NCBI RefSeq assembly: GCF_001591365.1
Contig: NZ_BCUT01000001.1
Coordinates: forward strand, 434,001 to 498,000
Origin: Variovorax paradoxus NBRC 15149
GTDB lineage: Bacteria; Pseudomonadota; Gammaproteobacteria; Burkholderiales; Burkholderiaceae_C
Direction of reading: 5' to 3'
DNA: 64,000 nucleotides
The position numbers were made by a program, and so were the translations under genes. Each line of letters opens with the position of its first letter. Within the stretch, counting starts at the first letter, position 1. This document shows positions 1 to 9,202 of the stretch, one piece after another. The notes beneath the pieces are model-generated. The model ran no database searches. It was not told the DNA's origin and was given only the letters and a program-made list of their open reading frames with translations.

Positions 1-1146
1 TTCGATGGCGGGCACCGGGCGCCCCTGGTCGAGGAACCAGTGCGAAGCCGCGCGGTGCAGCACCGCAATCTCCTGCGGATGCTGGCGCAACAGCTGGGTG
101 CGAAGGAACTCCGCGAACATCGCGTGGTACCGGTAGCCACCGCCATCGACCTGCAGCGGGATGAGGAAAAGGTTGGCCTGCTCGAGCGCATGCAGCATGG
201 CGGCACTGTCATCGCGCGCGCAGATTACGTTGCAAAGCGCCGCATTCAGGTCGCCCAGGATGCTGGTGCGCAGCAGGAAGCCGCGCACGTCCTCTGTCTG
301 GCGCGACAGCACGTCTTCCACCAGGTAGTCCACCACGGCGGCGTTCGAGCCAGAGAAGCCGGCGATGAAGCGACCGGGATGCTCGCGATGCTCGAGCGAT
401 ACCGACGCGAGCCACAGCGCCGCTGCCCAGCCATCGGTGCTGCGGTGCAGACGCACCACGTCTTCCTGCGCCAGCACCAGGCCGCGGCGTTGGCGCAGGA
501 AGCCATCGGTTTCGGCCACCGAGAAACGCAGCTGCTTCGGCTGCACTTCCAGCAGCCGGCCGCGCGCGCGCAGGCGGCCGAGGCTGAGTTCGGGGACGCC
601 GCGCGAGCCTACCGCCACCTGCACGCCGCGCGGCAGCTGGTCGATCAGTTCGTTGACGAGCCCGACAACCGCCGGGCTCTGCAGTACCTCGAAGTCGTCG
701 AGGAACAGCACGAAAGGCGTCGGATGCGCGGCCACGCGGTCGATCAGCGCAAAGGCCATGCCGTCCGGCCCCGCGCCCGCTGTGGCGGAAGCGGCTTGGG
801 CGAGCCCGGGCACCAGCGGATCGAGTGCCGAGGCCAGCACGGCGAGAAAGCGGCCCACGTCGTTGTCAGCGCGATCGAGCGTGAGCCATGCGGTGGGCAC
901 GCCCGCCTCGTCGAAGCGGCGCCGCACCTGCAGCATGACCGTGGTCTTGCCGAAGCCGGCGGGTGCGCGCAGCAACACCAGCTTGGCCGCGCCCGCATTG
1001 AAGATGGCCTCGCAGATCTCGGTGCGGGCCACCTCGAAGGGTGTCGGCTGCGGTGCGTTGAGCTTGGATGCGAGCGGTGACGCCGACCGGGTCTCACGCC
1101 GCGACATCAGCGATTCAAGGACGGGAAGGGGCACGGGTTCGACCAT
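1..1146 (-). CDS. MalT/LuxR-type ATP-dependent transcriptional regulator (5' part, cut by left edge)
   Basis: The first 382 residues of a large STAND-type regulator of the MalT family are visible; the gene runs off the left edge, so the expected TPR region and C-terminal LuxR helix-turn-helix are not seen. A Walker A loop (APAGFGKT) lies near residue 60 and a Walker B-like FVLFLDDFE near residue 140. The order fits MalT/AlkS-like proteins of about 900 residues, in which ATP and an inducer control activation. The chosen ATG at 1146 is the first in frame after the gap to the thiolase. The next gene downstream of this one lies outside the window. The regulator sits at the end of the Liv/ligase operon and could control it, but it is separate from the TetR system described further right. 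Family call firm; target unknown. Confidence 0.8.
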   Translation of the reverse strand, partial: MVEPVPLPVLESLMSRRETRSASPLASKLNAPQPTPFEVARTEICEAIFNAGAAKLVLLRAPAGFGKTTVMLQVRRRFDEAGVPTAWLTLDRADNDVGRFLAVLASALDPLVPGLAQAASATAGAGPDGMAFALIDRVAAHPTPFVLFLDDFEVLQSPAVVGLVNELIDQLPRGVQVAVGSRGVPELSLGRLRARGRLLEVQPKQLRFSVAETDGFLRQRRGLVLAQEDVVRLHRSTDGWAAALWLASVSLEHREHPGRFIAGFSGSNAAVVDYLVEDVLSRQTEDVRGFLLRTSILGDLNAALCNVICARDDSAAMLHALEQANLFLIPLQVDGGGYRYHAMFAEFLRTQLLRQHPQEIAVLHRAASHWFLDQGRPVPAIE

Positions 1147-1192
1147 GGCACGAGCTTACCGGCGCCCTGCGCGAATTGGCACTGGGCCATCC

Positions 1193-2377
1193 CTAAGTCC
1201 GCGCGTAGAGCGTCACCACGCAGGCGCCGCCGAGCCCCAGGTTGTGCTGCAATGCCCAACGCGCGCCTTCGACTTGCCGTGCGGCCGCCTGCCCGCGCAG
1301 TTGCCACACCAGTTCGGCGCATTGCGCGAGCCCGGTCGCTCCCAGCGGATGCCCCTTCGAGAGCAAGCCGCCCGACGGATTGGTCACGACCTTGCCGCCA
1401 TAGGTGTTGTCGCCGTCCGCGATGAACTGCTCCGCGCCGCCCTCGGGTGCGAAGCCCAACGCCTCGTAGGTGATCAGTTCGTTGGCGGTGAAGCAGTCGT
1501 GCAGTTCCGCCACCGGAATGTCTTCCGGCCCGATGCCGGCCGCTTCGTACACCTGCCGCGCGGCCTTGCGCGCCATGTCGTAGCCGACCAGCTTGCGCAT
1601 GTCGTTCTCGTCGAAGCTGCTGTTGCCGTCGGTCGTCATGGCCTGTGCCCGGATGACCACGCTGCGGTCCAGCCCGTAGCGCTTGGCGAAATCCTCGGAG
1701 CACAGCACCGCCGCCGCGCCGCCGCAGGTCGGCGGGCAGCACTGCAGGCGCGTGAGCGGATCGAACACCATCGGCGACGCCATCACCTCGTCGAGCGTAA
1801 GCGGCGCGCGAAAGATGGCATTCGGATTGTGCTGGGCATGCCGGCGTGCCTTCACGGCGATGCGTGCGAAGGTTTCGGGCAGCGTCCCGTAGAGCTGCAT
1901 GTGCATGCGACCAGCGCCGCCAAAGAGCTGTGCCGCAATCGGCGCCGGCGGACCGGTGCCCTGCGTGGCCTGCATCGCGTCGAGCAGCCGCTGCGACGGG
2001 TCCGGCCGATCGGCAAAGTGCGTGCCGAGGGCGCCGCGCTGCATCTGCTCGAAGCCGAGCGCCAGCACGCATTCGGCCGCCCCGCTGGCAATCGCCTGGC
2101 GCGCCAGGTAGAGCGCGGTCGAGCCGGTGGCGCAGTTGTTGTTGACGTTGATCACCGGGACGCTGGTCAGGCCCAGGTGATAGACCGCAGCCTGGCCGCT
2201 GCAGGAGTCGCCGTACACATAGCCGGCGTAGACCTGATCGATGCGTTGGTAGTCGACGCCTGCATCGGCCAGCGCTGCCTTGGCCGCGCGTGCGCCGAGC
2301 AGCGGATACGGGTCGCTGGCACCCGGCTTGGCGAAGGGGATCATGCCGACCCCGGCCACGTGCACGGCCCGGCTCAT
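1193..2377 (-). CDS. SCP2-type thiolase (acetyl-CoA acetyltransferase family)
   Basis: 394-residue non-decarboxylating thiolase of the sterol-carrier-protein type, which cleaves a 3-oxoacyl-CoA to release acetyl- or propionyl-CoA. The nucleophile region reads NNNCATGS, followed by the HDCF motif and the C-terminal GHPLGATG glycine loop, so the catalytic set looks complete. The ATG at 2377 starts a protein beginning MSRAVHVAGVG, as usual for the family, and overlaps the stop of the upstream binding-protein gene as ATGA, so it is the last gene of the second Liv operon. The presence of a thiolase in a transport operon supports uptake of a carboxylate that is then degraded as a CoA thioester. A second, divergent SCP2 thiolase lies at 30403-31605. 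Confidence 0.88.
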   Translation of the reverse strand: MSRAVHVAGVGMIPFAKPGASDPYPLLGARAAKAALADAGVDYQRIDQVYAGYVYGDSCSGQAAVYHLGLTSVPVINVNNNCATGSTALYLARQAIASGAAECVLALGFEQMQRGALGTHFADRPDPSQRLLDAMQATQGTGPPAPIAAQLFGGAGRMHMQLYGTLPETFARIAVKARRHAQHNPNAIFRAPLTLDEVMASPMVFDPLTRLQCCPPTCGGAAAVLCSEDFAKRYGLDRSVVIRAQAMTTDGNSSFDENDMRKLVGYDMARKAARQVYEAAGIGPEDIPVAELHDCFTANELITYEALGFAPEGGAEQFIADGDNTYGGKVVTNPSGGLLSKGHPLGATGLAQCAELVWQLRGQAAARQVEGARWALQHNLGLGGACVVTLYART

Positions 2378-3552
2378 TTGGCGCTCATCTGCGCGTAGTC
2401 GAGCACCACCTTCCACCGGCCATCCTGCAGCTGCGACAGGCGCGACTCGCTGGACGCCAGGTGATTGGCCGGCGACCAGCTCATCTCCGGCATGCCGAAG
2501 ATGTCCGAGGGCACGCGCATCGATTCCATGGTCTTCGACAGGCCATCGGTCGTGAGGTTCGGTCCGGTCTTCTGCATGGCGCTGATGAGCCTGTCGAGGA
2601 TCACGTAGCCGTAGACCGAGAACACCGTGGGCGAATCGGTGAAGCTGGTCTTGTACTTGTTGGCCCAGAAGCGCAGCGGTGCCGATGCGTCGTCTTCATA
2701 GGGATGCTGGGCGCTCATGGTGGCGTAGAAGCCGTCCATCGCCTTGCCGCCGAGCTTGGGGATCAGGTCGGTGTACGCCGACACCGAAGCGATCATGGTC
2801 GGGCTGTAGCCCAGCTTGCGAGCCTCGGCGATGGTGCCGACCGATTCGCGGATCAGCGTCCCCATCACGATGAAGTCGCAGTTCGCGGCCTTCATGCGCG
2901 CCACCTGCGACGAGAAGTCGGTGGCACCGCGCTTGTAGGTGGTGCGCTCGGCAAACTCCACGTTGATCGTCTTCAGACCCAGCTCGGCGCCGCGCATCAC
3001 CTCCAGCCCGAACTCGTCGTCCTGGTAGATCGTGCAGGCCCTGGTCGCCTTCTTCTCGCGATAGAGCTTGGGCACGGCCTTCACCATCTGCTCGACATAG
3101 GACGAGACGAAGGCGAACTTGAGCCTGTTGACCGGCTCGTACATTTCGCGGGCCAGCGCCATCGGAAAGAAGTTGATGACGCCGCGCTGCATCAGCACCG
3201 GCAGCGCGGCGTTGTTGCTGGACGTGCCGAGCAGGCCCGCAATGACAAAGACCTTGTCCTGCGTCACCAGCTTCTGGACGGCCAGCACCGCGCGCTTCGG
3301 GTCGTAGCCGCTGTCCTCGACCAGCAGCTTGATCTTGCGGCCGTTGACTCCACCCTGCTCGTTCACCTCGGCAACGCGCAGGTTCATGCCGTTGCGCAGG
3401 TCCTTGCCGTAGCCCGCCAGCGGACCTGAAAGGTCCTGGATGGTACCGATCAGAATCTCTTCCTTGGTCACACCCTGTTGCTGCGCCGTCGCGGCCTGTC
3501 CGGCCACTGCGAGCAGCGCTGCGAGAATTGTCAATAGGTGATTGAAATTCAT
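2374..3552 (-). CDS. Branched-chain amino acid-type ABC transporter substrate-binding protein
   Basis: 392-residue periplasmic binding protein of the LivJ/LivK type I fold. It has a Sec signal peptide (hydrophobic stretch in residues 5-20 ending near AQQQG), then the EILIGTIQDLSGPLAGYG start of the mature domain that is typical of family 5 binding proteins. In soil betaproteobacteria this family often binds aromatic or aliphatic carboxylates rather than amino acids. The start at 3552 has a strong AAGGAGA ribosome-binding site. It follows an acyl-CoA ligase by 32 bp and overlaps the thiolase start. The paralogue at 9203-10366 serves the first Liv module. Ligand not determinable by eye. Confidence 0.88.
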   Translation of the reverse strand: MNFNHLLTILAALLAVAGQAATAQQQGVTKEEILIGTIQDLSGPLAGYGKDLRNGMNLRVAEVNEQGGVNGRKIKLLVEDSGYDPKRAVLAVQKLVTQDKVFVIAGLLGTSSNNAALPVLMQRGVINFFPMALAREMYEPVNRLKFAFVSSYVEQMVKAVPKLYREKKATRACTIYQDDEFGLEVMRGAELGLKTINVEFAERTTYKRGATDFSSQVARMKAANCDFIVMGTLIRESVGTIAEARKLGYSPTMIASVSAYTDLIPKLGGKAMDGFYATMSAQHPYEDDASAPLRFWANKYKTSFTDSPTVFSVYGYVILDRLISAMQKTGPNLTTDGLSKTMESMRVPSDIFGMPEMSWSPANHLASSESRLSQLQDGRWKVVLDYAQMSAK

Positions 3553-3584
3553 GCTTTGTCTCCTTGATTGATGGGGGTCTGGCT

Positions 3585-5441
3585 TCAGGAATACATCGCC
3601 TCGATACGCTCGGCGTACTTGGTCTGCACCAGCTTGCGCTTGAGCTTCATGGTCGGCGTGAGCTCTTCGTCCTCGGCGCCGAGCTGCGTCTGCAGCAGGA
3701 AAAACTTCTTGATCTGCTCGACGCGCGCGAACTTCTTGTTGACCTGGTCGACCTCGGCCTGGATCAGCGCCAGCACTTCGGGCGCTCGCGTCAGGCTTGC
3801 ATAGCTGGAGAAGGGAATATCGTGATCCTGCGCGTACTTCTCGACGTTTTCCTGCTCGATCATCACGATCGCGGTGAGGTACGCACGCCGATCGCCGATG
3901 ACCACTGCATCCGTCACGTAGGGGGAGAATTTCAGTTCGTTCTCCCACTCGCTGGGCGTGATGTTCTTGCCGCCGGCGGTGATGATGATGTCCTTCATGC
4001 GGTCGGTGATGCGGAAGTAGCCGTCCGCATCCGCCACGCCGACGTCGCCCGTGTGCAACCAGCCGTCGGCGTCGATGGTCTCGGCCGTCTTCTCGGGCTG
4101 GTTCAGGTAGCCCATGAAGACATTGGGACCGCGCACCAGCAGCTCGCCGGTGCTCTCGTCGACCCGGACCTCGTTGTACACACTCGCGGTGCCGATGCTG
4201 CCCAGGCGCATGCCGCGCGGCGGCATCGACGTGGAGATGCCGCAGGACTCGGTCTGGCCCCAGGCCTCGAGCATCGGGATGCCGAGGGCCAGATACCAGC
4301 GGATGAGGTCCGGTGCGATGGGCGCCGCTCCGGTCGCCAGGATGCGGCAGCGGTGAATGCCGATGAAGCGCCGCACGTTGTTCAGCGCCGCGACGCCGGC
4401 AACCCGGTACTTGAACCGCAGCCACGGGCCGACGGTCTCTCCCTTGAGCACCTTCTCGGTCACCGCATGGCCGACCGACAGCGACCATGCGTACAGGGCC
4501 TGCTGCACCGGGCCCGCCTCCTTCACGGAAATGGTCACGGCCGAATAGAACTTCTCCCACAGCCGGGGCACGCCGCCGAACACCGTGGGCGCGATCTCAC
4601 GCACGTTCTCGGGCACGGTATCGGGGTTCTCCACGAAGTTCATGCGCGTGCCGGTGTAGATCGACGCATACAGCCCCGTGACCCGCTCCGCCACGTGGCA
4701 CAGCGGCAGGAAGCACATGCGCTCGTCGTGCTCGTCTTGCGGCAGCGTGGCATTCTGCCCGTGTACCGCCGTCAAAAGGCTGCGGTGCGAGTGCATCGCG
4801 CCCTTGGGCTTGCCGGTGGTGCCCGAGGTGTAGATCAGTATCGCCAGGTCGCCTGCGCTGCGAGACTGGCAGCGGCGCTCGAACTCACCCGGATGTGCGC
4901 TGTCGAAGGCCCGGCCCTCGGCTTGCAGCCGATCGAGTGTGATCACCATGGGGTCATCGAACTCGCCGAGGCCCTTCGAGTCGATGACAACGATTCTGCG
5001 CAGCAAAGGCAGGCCCGCTCGCGCCTCGAGCACCTTGTCGAGCTGCTCCTCGTCCTCGACCACAATCAGGACGGTCGACGAATCCTCGCAGAGAAAGCGC
5101 ACCTGCTCGACCGCATCGGTCGGGTAGATGCCGTTGGCCACGCCCCCCGCCGACAGCACCGCCAGGTCGCACCAGACCCACTCGATGCGCGTGTTCGCCA
5201 GGATCGACACGCAGTCGCCCGGCTGCAGACCCTGCGCAGCCAGGCCCATGGTCAGTTCGCGGACTTCCGTGGCGACCTGGTTCCAGCTCCAGCCGCGCCA
5301 GAAGCCGAAGTCCTTCTGGCGCATGAGGATGGTGTCGCCTCGCTTGGCCACCGCGTTCCAGAACATGGCGGGCAGCGTATCGCCGGGCACCACGATGTCG
5401 TGCCGTGGTTTGAAGTGATCGAGATTCCAGAGGTTCGCCAT
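3585..5441 (-). CDS. AMP-dependent long-chain-type acyl-CoA ligase (module 2)
   Basis: 618-residue FadD15/FAA1-type adenylate-forming ligase that makes acyl-CoA from a carboxylic acid, ATP and CoA. The ATP loop YTSGTTGKPKG is present near residue 190, the GQTE motif lies in the middle, and the hinge aspartate is in GWLHTGDVG. ANL C-terminal signatures follow (DRMKDIIITAGGKNITPSE). The start at 5441 gives MANLWNLDHF and lies 2 bp after the livF stop. Its location inside a Liv operon suggests import followed directly by CoA activation. The cognate acid is unknown. A similar ligase sits in module 1 (12321-14195), and a shorter one of another subfamily lies at 28802-30361. Confidence 0.88.
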   Translation of the reverse strand: MANLWNLDHFKPRHDIVVPGDTLPAMFWNAVAKRGDTILMRQKDFGFWRGWSWNQVATEVRELTMGLAAQGLQPGDCVSILANTRIEWVWCDLAVLSAGGVANGIYPTDAVEQVRFLCEDSSTVLIVVEDEEQLDKVLEARAGLPLLRRIVVIDSKGLGEFDDPMVITLDRLQAEGRAFDSAHPGEFERRCQSRSAGDLAILIYTSGTTGKPKGAMHSHRSLLTAVHGQNATLPQDEHDERMCFLPLCHVAERVTGLYASIYTGTRMNFVENPDTVPENVREIAPTVFGGVPRLWEKFYSAVTISVKEAGPVQQALYAWSLSVGHAVTEKVLKGETVGPWLRFKYRVAGVAALNNVRRFIGIHRCRILATGAAPIAPDLIRWYLALGIPMLEAWGQTESCGISTSMPPRGMRLGSIGTASVYNEVRVDESTGELLVRGPNVFMGYLNQPEKTAETIDADGWLHTGDVGVADADGYFRITDRMKDIIITAGGKNITPSEWENELKFSPYVTDAVVIGDRRAYLTAIVMIEQENVEKYAQDHDIPFSSYASLTRAPEVLALIQAEVDQVNKKFARVEQIKKFFLLQTQLGAEDEELTPTMKLKRKLVQTKYAERIEAMYS

Positions 5442-5443
5442 TT

Positions 5444-6217
5444 TTATCGCCAGTTCTTTTTCTTCTTCCAGCGTCGCTCGCCGCGCGCTCCGGCTTCCTT
5501 CATGCCGAGGTAGAACTCCTTGATGTCGTCCTTCTCGCGCAAGACGCTGCAACGGTCTTCCATCACGATGCGGCCGTTCTCCAACACGTAGCCGTGGTCG
5601 GCCACGTTGAGCGCCATGTTGGCGTTCTGCTCGACCAGCAAGATGGTGGTGCCGCGCTCGCGGTTGATGCGCACCACGATCTCGAAGATCTCCTTGGTCA
5701 GCTTGGGGCTCAGGCCCAGGCTGGGTTCGTCCAGCAGGATCAGCGCCGGCCCGGCGAGGATCGCACGGGCAATCGCCAGCATCTGCTGCTGCCCGCCGGA
5801 CAGAAGCCCCGCGTCGATCCGTGCGCGCTCGCGCAGGATGGGGAAGTAGCCGAACACCGTCTCCATGTCGCGCGCGACACCGTCGCGGTCCTTGCGGGTG
5901 TATGCGCCCATCAGCAGGTTGTCGTGCACCGAGAGCAGCGGAAACACCTCGCGGCCCTCGGGCACGTGGCTGAGCCCAAGGCGCACCACCTCGCTCGGCT
6001 CCCGCGCCGTGATGTCCTCGCCGCGGAAGCTGATGCTCCCCTTGCGCGGATCGATGATGCCGGAAATGGTCTTGAGGATGGTCGTCTTGCCGGCGCCGTT
6101 GGAGCCGAGCACCGTGACGATCTGGCCTTCAGTCACGACCAGGCTCACGCCGCGGATGGCTTTGATGGGGCCATAGGCGCTCTCGACGTTCGCCAGTGTG
6201 AGGATGGCTTCGGTCAT
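5444..6217 (-). CDS. livF: Liv-type ABC transporter ATP-binding protein LivF (module 2)
   Basis: 257-residue cytoplasmic ATPase of a branched-chain-amino-acid-type importer. Walker A is GSNGAGKTT near residue 38, the signature is LSGGQQQMLAIARA, Walker B is ALILLDEPSLGLSP, and the switch region LLVEQNANMAL is the LivF-type form. The tail ends in a lysine- and arginine-rich run (RRWKKKKNWR), as does the livF-like protein at 14964-15848. It overlaps the preceding livG by 4 bp and pairs with it as the ATPase heterodimer. Symbol used in the family sense; the transported compound is probably a carboxylate and not leucine. Confidence 0.9.
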   Translation of the reverse strand: MTEAILTLANVESAYGPIKAIRGVSLVVTEGQIVTVLGSNGAGKTTILKTISGIIDPRKGSISFRGEDITAREPSEVVRLGLSHVPEGREVFPLLSVHDNLLMGAYTRKDRDGVARDMETVFGYFPILRERARIDAGLLSGGQQQMLAIARAILAGPALILLDEPSLGLSPKLTKEIFEIVVRINRERGTTILLVEQNANMALNVADHGYVLENGRIVMEDRCSVLREKDDIKEFYLGMKEAGARGERRWKKKKNWR

Positions 6218-7017
6218 GCCGCCACCTCCCTGCGCAGCGACGCCACGTCGTCCACCGTGCCCAGGTAGGCCTCGATGACCGCCGGATCGGCCTGCACCTC
6301 GGCCGGGCCTCCCAGCGCCAGCACCTGGCCCTGGTTCATTGCCAGCACCCGGTCCGACACCTTGGACACCAGCCCCATGTCGTGCTCCACCATCAATACG
6401 GTCACCCCCAGTTCGCGCCGGATGTCCTGGATCCAGAACGCCATGTCCCCGGTCTCCTCGACATTGAGGCCGGACGAGGGTTCGTCCAGCAGCAGAAGCT
6501 TCGGGCCGGTCGACAGCGCCCGGGCCAGTTCGACCACCTTGCGCACGCCGTAGGGCAGACCGGCAACCAGCGCATCGCGGTGGTGCTGGAGCTCGAGAAA
6601 TTCGATCACCTCCTCCACCTTGCGCCGCGTCTCGCGCTCGGCATCGCGCACCTTGCGCGTGAAGAGCAGCTCGCTCCAGACCGTGGTCGAACGGCGGATG
6701 TGCCGGCCGATCAGCAGGTTCTGCAGCACCGTCGCATGCTCGAACAGCTCGATGTTCTGGAAGGTGCGCGCGATGCCCAGCGATGCGACGCCGTGCGGCG
6801 GCACGTCCGCCAGCGCGCGGCCCTCGAAATCGATGCTGCCGGCGCTCGGCGAGTAGATGCGGCTGATCAGGTTGAACACCGTGGTCTTGCCCGCACCGTT
6901 CGGCCCGATCAGCGTAAACACTTCGCCGCGCTTCACGTCGAAGCTGACCTTGTTGACCGCCAGCACACCGCCGAAGCGCACCGTGAGGTCGCGGGCCGAA
7001 AGCATGACCTCGCTCAT
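6214..7017 (-). CDS. livG: Liv-type ABC transporter ATP-binding protein LivG (module 2)
   Basis: 267-residue ATPase, LivG type. Walker A is [12 protein letters not shown], and the signature is degenerate ([15 protein letters not shown]), as expected for LivG. Walker B is [13 protein letters not shown] and the H-loop is MVEHDMGLV. The ATG at 7017 overlaps the livM stop as ATGA and gives [17 protein letters not shown]. It forms the ATPase pair with the LivF at 5444-6217. The order livH-livM-livG-livF-ligase-binding protein differs from module 1, where the ATPases come first. Confidence 0.9.
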   Translation of the reverse strand: MSEVMLSARDLTVRFGGVLAVNKVSFDVKRGEVFTLIGPNGAGKTTVFNLISRIYSPSAGSIDFEGRALADVPPHGVASLGIARTFQNIELFEHATVLQNLLIGRHIRRSTTVWSELLFTRKVRDAERETRRKVEEVIEFLELQHHRDALVAGLPYGVRKVVELARALSTGPKLLLLDEPSSGLNVEETGDMAFWIQDIRRELGVTVLMVEHDMGLVSKVSDRVLAMNQGQVLALGGPAEVQADPAVIEAYLGTVDDVASLRREVAA

Positions 7018-8090
7018 TTCAGCCGCTCCGATTTCTGGAAGGATTTCTGGCGCTTGAACATGCCGCGCCGGTAGAAGGGGTACAACTCCAGCCAGGTGCG
7101 CACCTTGAGCCAACGGCCATACAGGCCCATCGGCTCCAGCATCACGAAGGCGATCAGCACCACGCCGTAGACGAAACCCTGCAATCCGGCGGCCTCGCCG
7201 ATCCCGGAAGGCAACACCCCCTTCGCAAGCCCGATGAGCTGCGGCATCACGATCAGGAAGATCGCGCCCAGGAACGCACCGTGCATCGAGCCCAGCCCGC
7301 CGATCACCACGATCAGCAACAGATCGATCGACTGCACGAGGCTGAACTGCTCGGGCGAGATGAACTGGATCTTGTGCGCGTACAACGCACCGCCGAGGCC
7401 GGCCAGCGCCGCCGAAATGGCAAAGGACAACGACTTGTAGCGCGCCAGCTGAATGCCCATGCTCTGCGCCGAAACCTCCGAGTCGCGAATCGCCACGAAG
7501 GCGCGCCCGGTCGGCGAGCGCAGCAGGTTCAACACCGCCAGCGTGCTGCCCACCATGCAGGCCAGGCACAGGAAGTAGAAGGAGGTCGAGTCGTCCAGGG
7601 TCCAGCCGAACATCGAAGGGCTCGGCACCGTGCGCCCGGCACTGCCTCCCGTCACGCTTTCCCAGCGGGCCATCACCTCTTCGACGATGAAGCCAAACGA
7701 CAGGGTGGCGATGCCGAGGTACATGCCCTTGACACGCAGCGCCGGCAGTCCGACGACCACGCCCGCCGCAGCCGACAGGCCCATGGCGCAGGCGAGCGAC
7801 AGCGGAAACGGCCAGCCCCTTGCCATCAGGTAGGCCTCGGCGTACGCACCCACGCCCATGAAGGCTGCATGGCCGATCGAGAACTGGCCGGTAAAGCCCG
7901 CCAGCAGCATCAGGCCGACGGCGACGATCGCATAGATGAAGATGAACACGAGCTGCGCCAGCCAATAGTCGGGCAGTACCCACGGCGCGGCGAGCAGCGC
8001 GAGCATGAGCAACCCGTACCAGAAGCGCTGGCCGCCATGCCGTGCCAGGTCGATGTCCTGGTCATAGCCCGTCTTGAAGATGAAGCGCAT
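7014..8090 (-). CDS. livM: Liv-type ABC transporter permease LivM (module 2)
   Basis: 358-residue inner-membrane permease with about nine or ten hydrophobic segments. It has the LivM signature [21 protein letters not shown] in the N-terminal third, the EAA-like loop around [12 protein letters not shown], and the [13 protein letters not shown] segment near the end. It starts one base after the livH stop, so the two are translationally coupled. It forms the membrane channel together with LivH at 8092-8964. Family assignment is clear from these motifs. Confidence 0.9.
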   Translation of the reverse strand: MRFIFKTGYDQDIDLARHGGQRFWYGLLMLALLAAPWVLPDYWLAQLVFIFIYAIVAVGLMLLAGFTGQFSIGHAAFMGVGAYAEAYLMARGWPFPLSLACAMGLSAAAGVVVGLPALRVKGMYLGIATLSFGFIVEEVMARWESVTGGSAGRTVPSPSMFGWTLDDSTSFYFLCLACMVGSTLAVLNLLRSPTGRAFVAIRDSEVSAQSMGIQLARYKSLSFAISAALAGLGGALYAHKIQFISPEQFSLVQSIDLLLIVVIGGLGSMHGAFLGAIFLIVMPQLIGLAKGVLPSGIGEAAGLQGFVYGVVLIAFVMLEPMGLYGRWLKVRTWLELYPFYRRGMFKRQKSFQKSERLK

Positions 8091-8091
8091 G

Positions 8092-8964
8092 TCAGACCTT
8101 TTTCCGAACGTTGCCGCCGAACAGGCCGGTCGGCTTGACCGCCAGCATCAGCAGCACCACTGCATACGGCATCACGTCCTTGAAGCCTTCGGGGAGATAG
8201 AAGCCGGAGAGCGACTCGACCAGCCCGATGACCAAGCCGCCGACGATCGCGCCGGGCAGGCTGCCGAAGCCGCCGACGATGGCTGCCGGAAAGGCCTTGA
8301 GACCGATGAAGCCCATGTTCACGTGCACGAACGTGATGGGCGCCAGCAACAAGCCGGCCACAGCGGCCACCGCCGCAGCGAGGCCCCAGACGAGGCCGTT
8401 CAGGCGCTGCACCGGAATGCCCATGTAGTAGGCAGCGAGCTGGTTCTGCGAAGACGCCTGCATCGCGACGCCCATGCGGGTAAAGCGAAACAGCAACCAG
8501 AGTGCACTGCACAGCAGCGCGGTGGCCGCGATCACCGCCAGCTGTTCACCGACAAGGGCCAGGCCGGCCGCGTTGAAGGCCGCCCCCTTGTAGGGTGCCG
8601 CCAATGCATGCGTGTCGGTGCCGACGCCCGGCAGCATGGTGATGGCGCCACGCGCAACGTAGCCGATGCCGAAGGTCAGCATCACGATGGAGAAGGCCGG
8701 CTGGCCCAGCACAGGCCGGATCACCAGGCGCTCGACGAGCACGCCGAAGACGCCCATCGCAAGCACCGCGAGCACGGCGGCGCCCCAGAACGGCAGGTGC
8801 AAGACGCTCATGCCCGCGAAGCCGGCGAACGCACCCAGCATCATCAACTCGCCCTGCGCAAAGTTGACTGTCTCGGTGGCTTTGTAGATCAGCACGAACC
8901 CGAGCGCGATGAGCCCGTAGACGCATCCCTGCGCGAGTCCTGCAACGATGGTTTGCAGCAGCAA
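8092..8964 (-). CDS. livH: Liv-type ABC transporter permease LivH (module 2), probable TTG start
   Basis: 290-residue LivH permease. It has the VYGLIALGFVLIYKATETVN opening, the FAQGELMMLGAF motif and the GLKAFPAAIVGGFGSLPGA segment. Three starts compete. ATG at 9012 and TTG at 9015 have no ribosome-binding site. TTG at 8964 has AAGGAGA seven bases upstream and gives a length identical to the LivH of module 1, so I prefer it. If the longer start is right, the protein gains 16 residues. It is the first gene of module 2 and follows a 238-bp gap after the module 1 binding-protein gene. Confidence 0.85.
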   Translation of the reverse strand: MLLQTIVAGLAQGCVYGLIALGFVLIYKATETVNFAQGELMMLGAFAGFAGMSVLHLPFWGAAVLAVLAMGVFGVLVERLVIRPVLGQPAFSIVMLTFGIGYVARGAITMLPGVGTDTHALAAPYKGAAFNAAGLALVGEQLAVIAATALLCSALWLLFRFTRMGVAMQASSQNQLAAYYMGIPVQRLNGLVWGLAAAVAAVAGLLLAPITFVHVNMGFIGLKAFPAAIVGGFGSLPGAIVGGLVIGLVESLSGFYLPEGFKDVMPYAVVLLMLAVKPTGLFGGNVRKKV

Positions 8965-9202
8965 AAAGTTGTCTCCTTCAAGAACCGGCGGTCGTTGGGG
9001 TGGCTGCAGCATCAATGCCTGCAGACCTCGCTAAGTTAAAGACCCGCGAGGCCCTGGGAATCGTCCGATCCGACGATCCATCGCGGGCATGACTGCGTGT
9101 ATTCCCGTAGCCCGGCCGCAAGTGAAAACAGCCCGCCGCCTTTCGGCTGCGGACTGCGTTCGGCGCTTGGCTCGCTGGCCGTGCACGTGGCACGGCCGCA
9201 GC
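8965..9202. other. Gap between the two Liv modules
   Basis: No gene is supported here. The stretch separates the module 1 binding-protein stop from the module 2 livH start and holds the hairpin at 9177-9197. No copy of the TetR operator found elsewhere in the island is visible. Module 2 may be read from module 1 or from its own weak promoter in this gap. Confidence 0.6.
9177..9197 (-). terminator. Stem-loop just downstream of binding-protein gene (no T-tract)
   Basis: Perfect 8-bp inverted repeat GGCCGTGC / GCACGGCC with a 5-base ACGTG loop, six bases past the stop of the substrate-binding-protein gene on the transcribed minus strand. No run of T follows, so it is not a classical intrinsic terminator. 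Hairpins in this position in ABC importer operons often protect the binding-protein part of the message or partly stop transcription. Structure is seen; function is inferred. Confidence 0.45.

Noticed and set aside
365-5513. Long open frames on the plus strand (about 650-680 codons) opposite the thiolase, binding-protein and ligase genes
   Set aside because: They are Arg/His/Gln-rich antisense shadows typical of high-GC codon bias; the minus-strand frames carry full family motifs.
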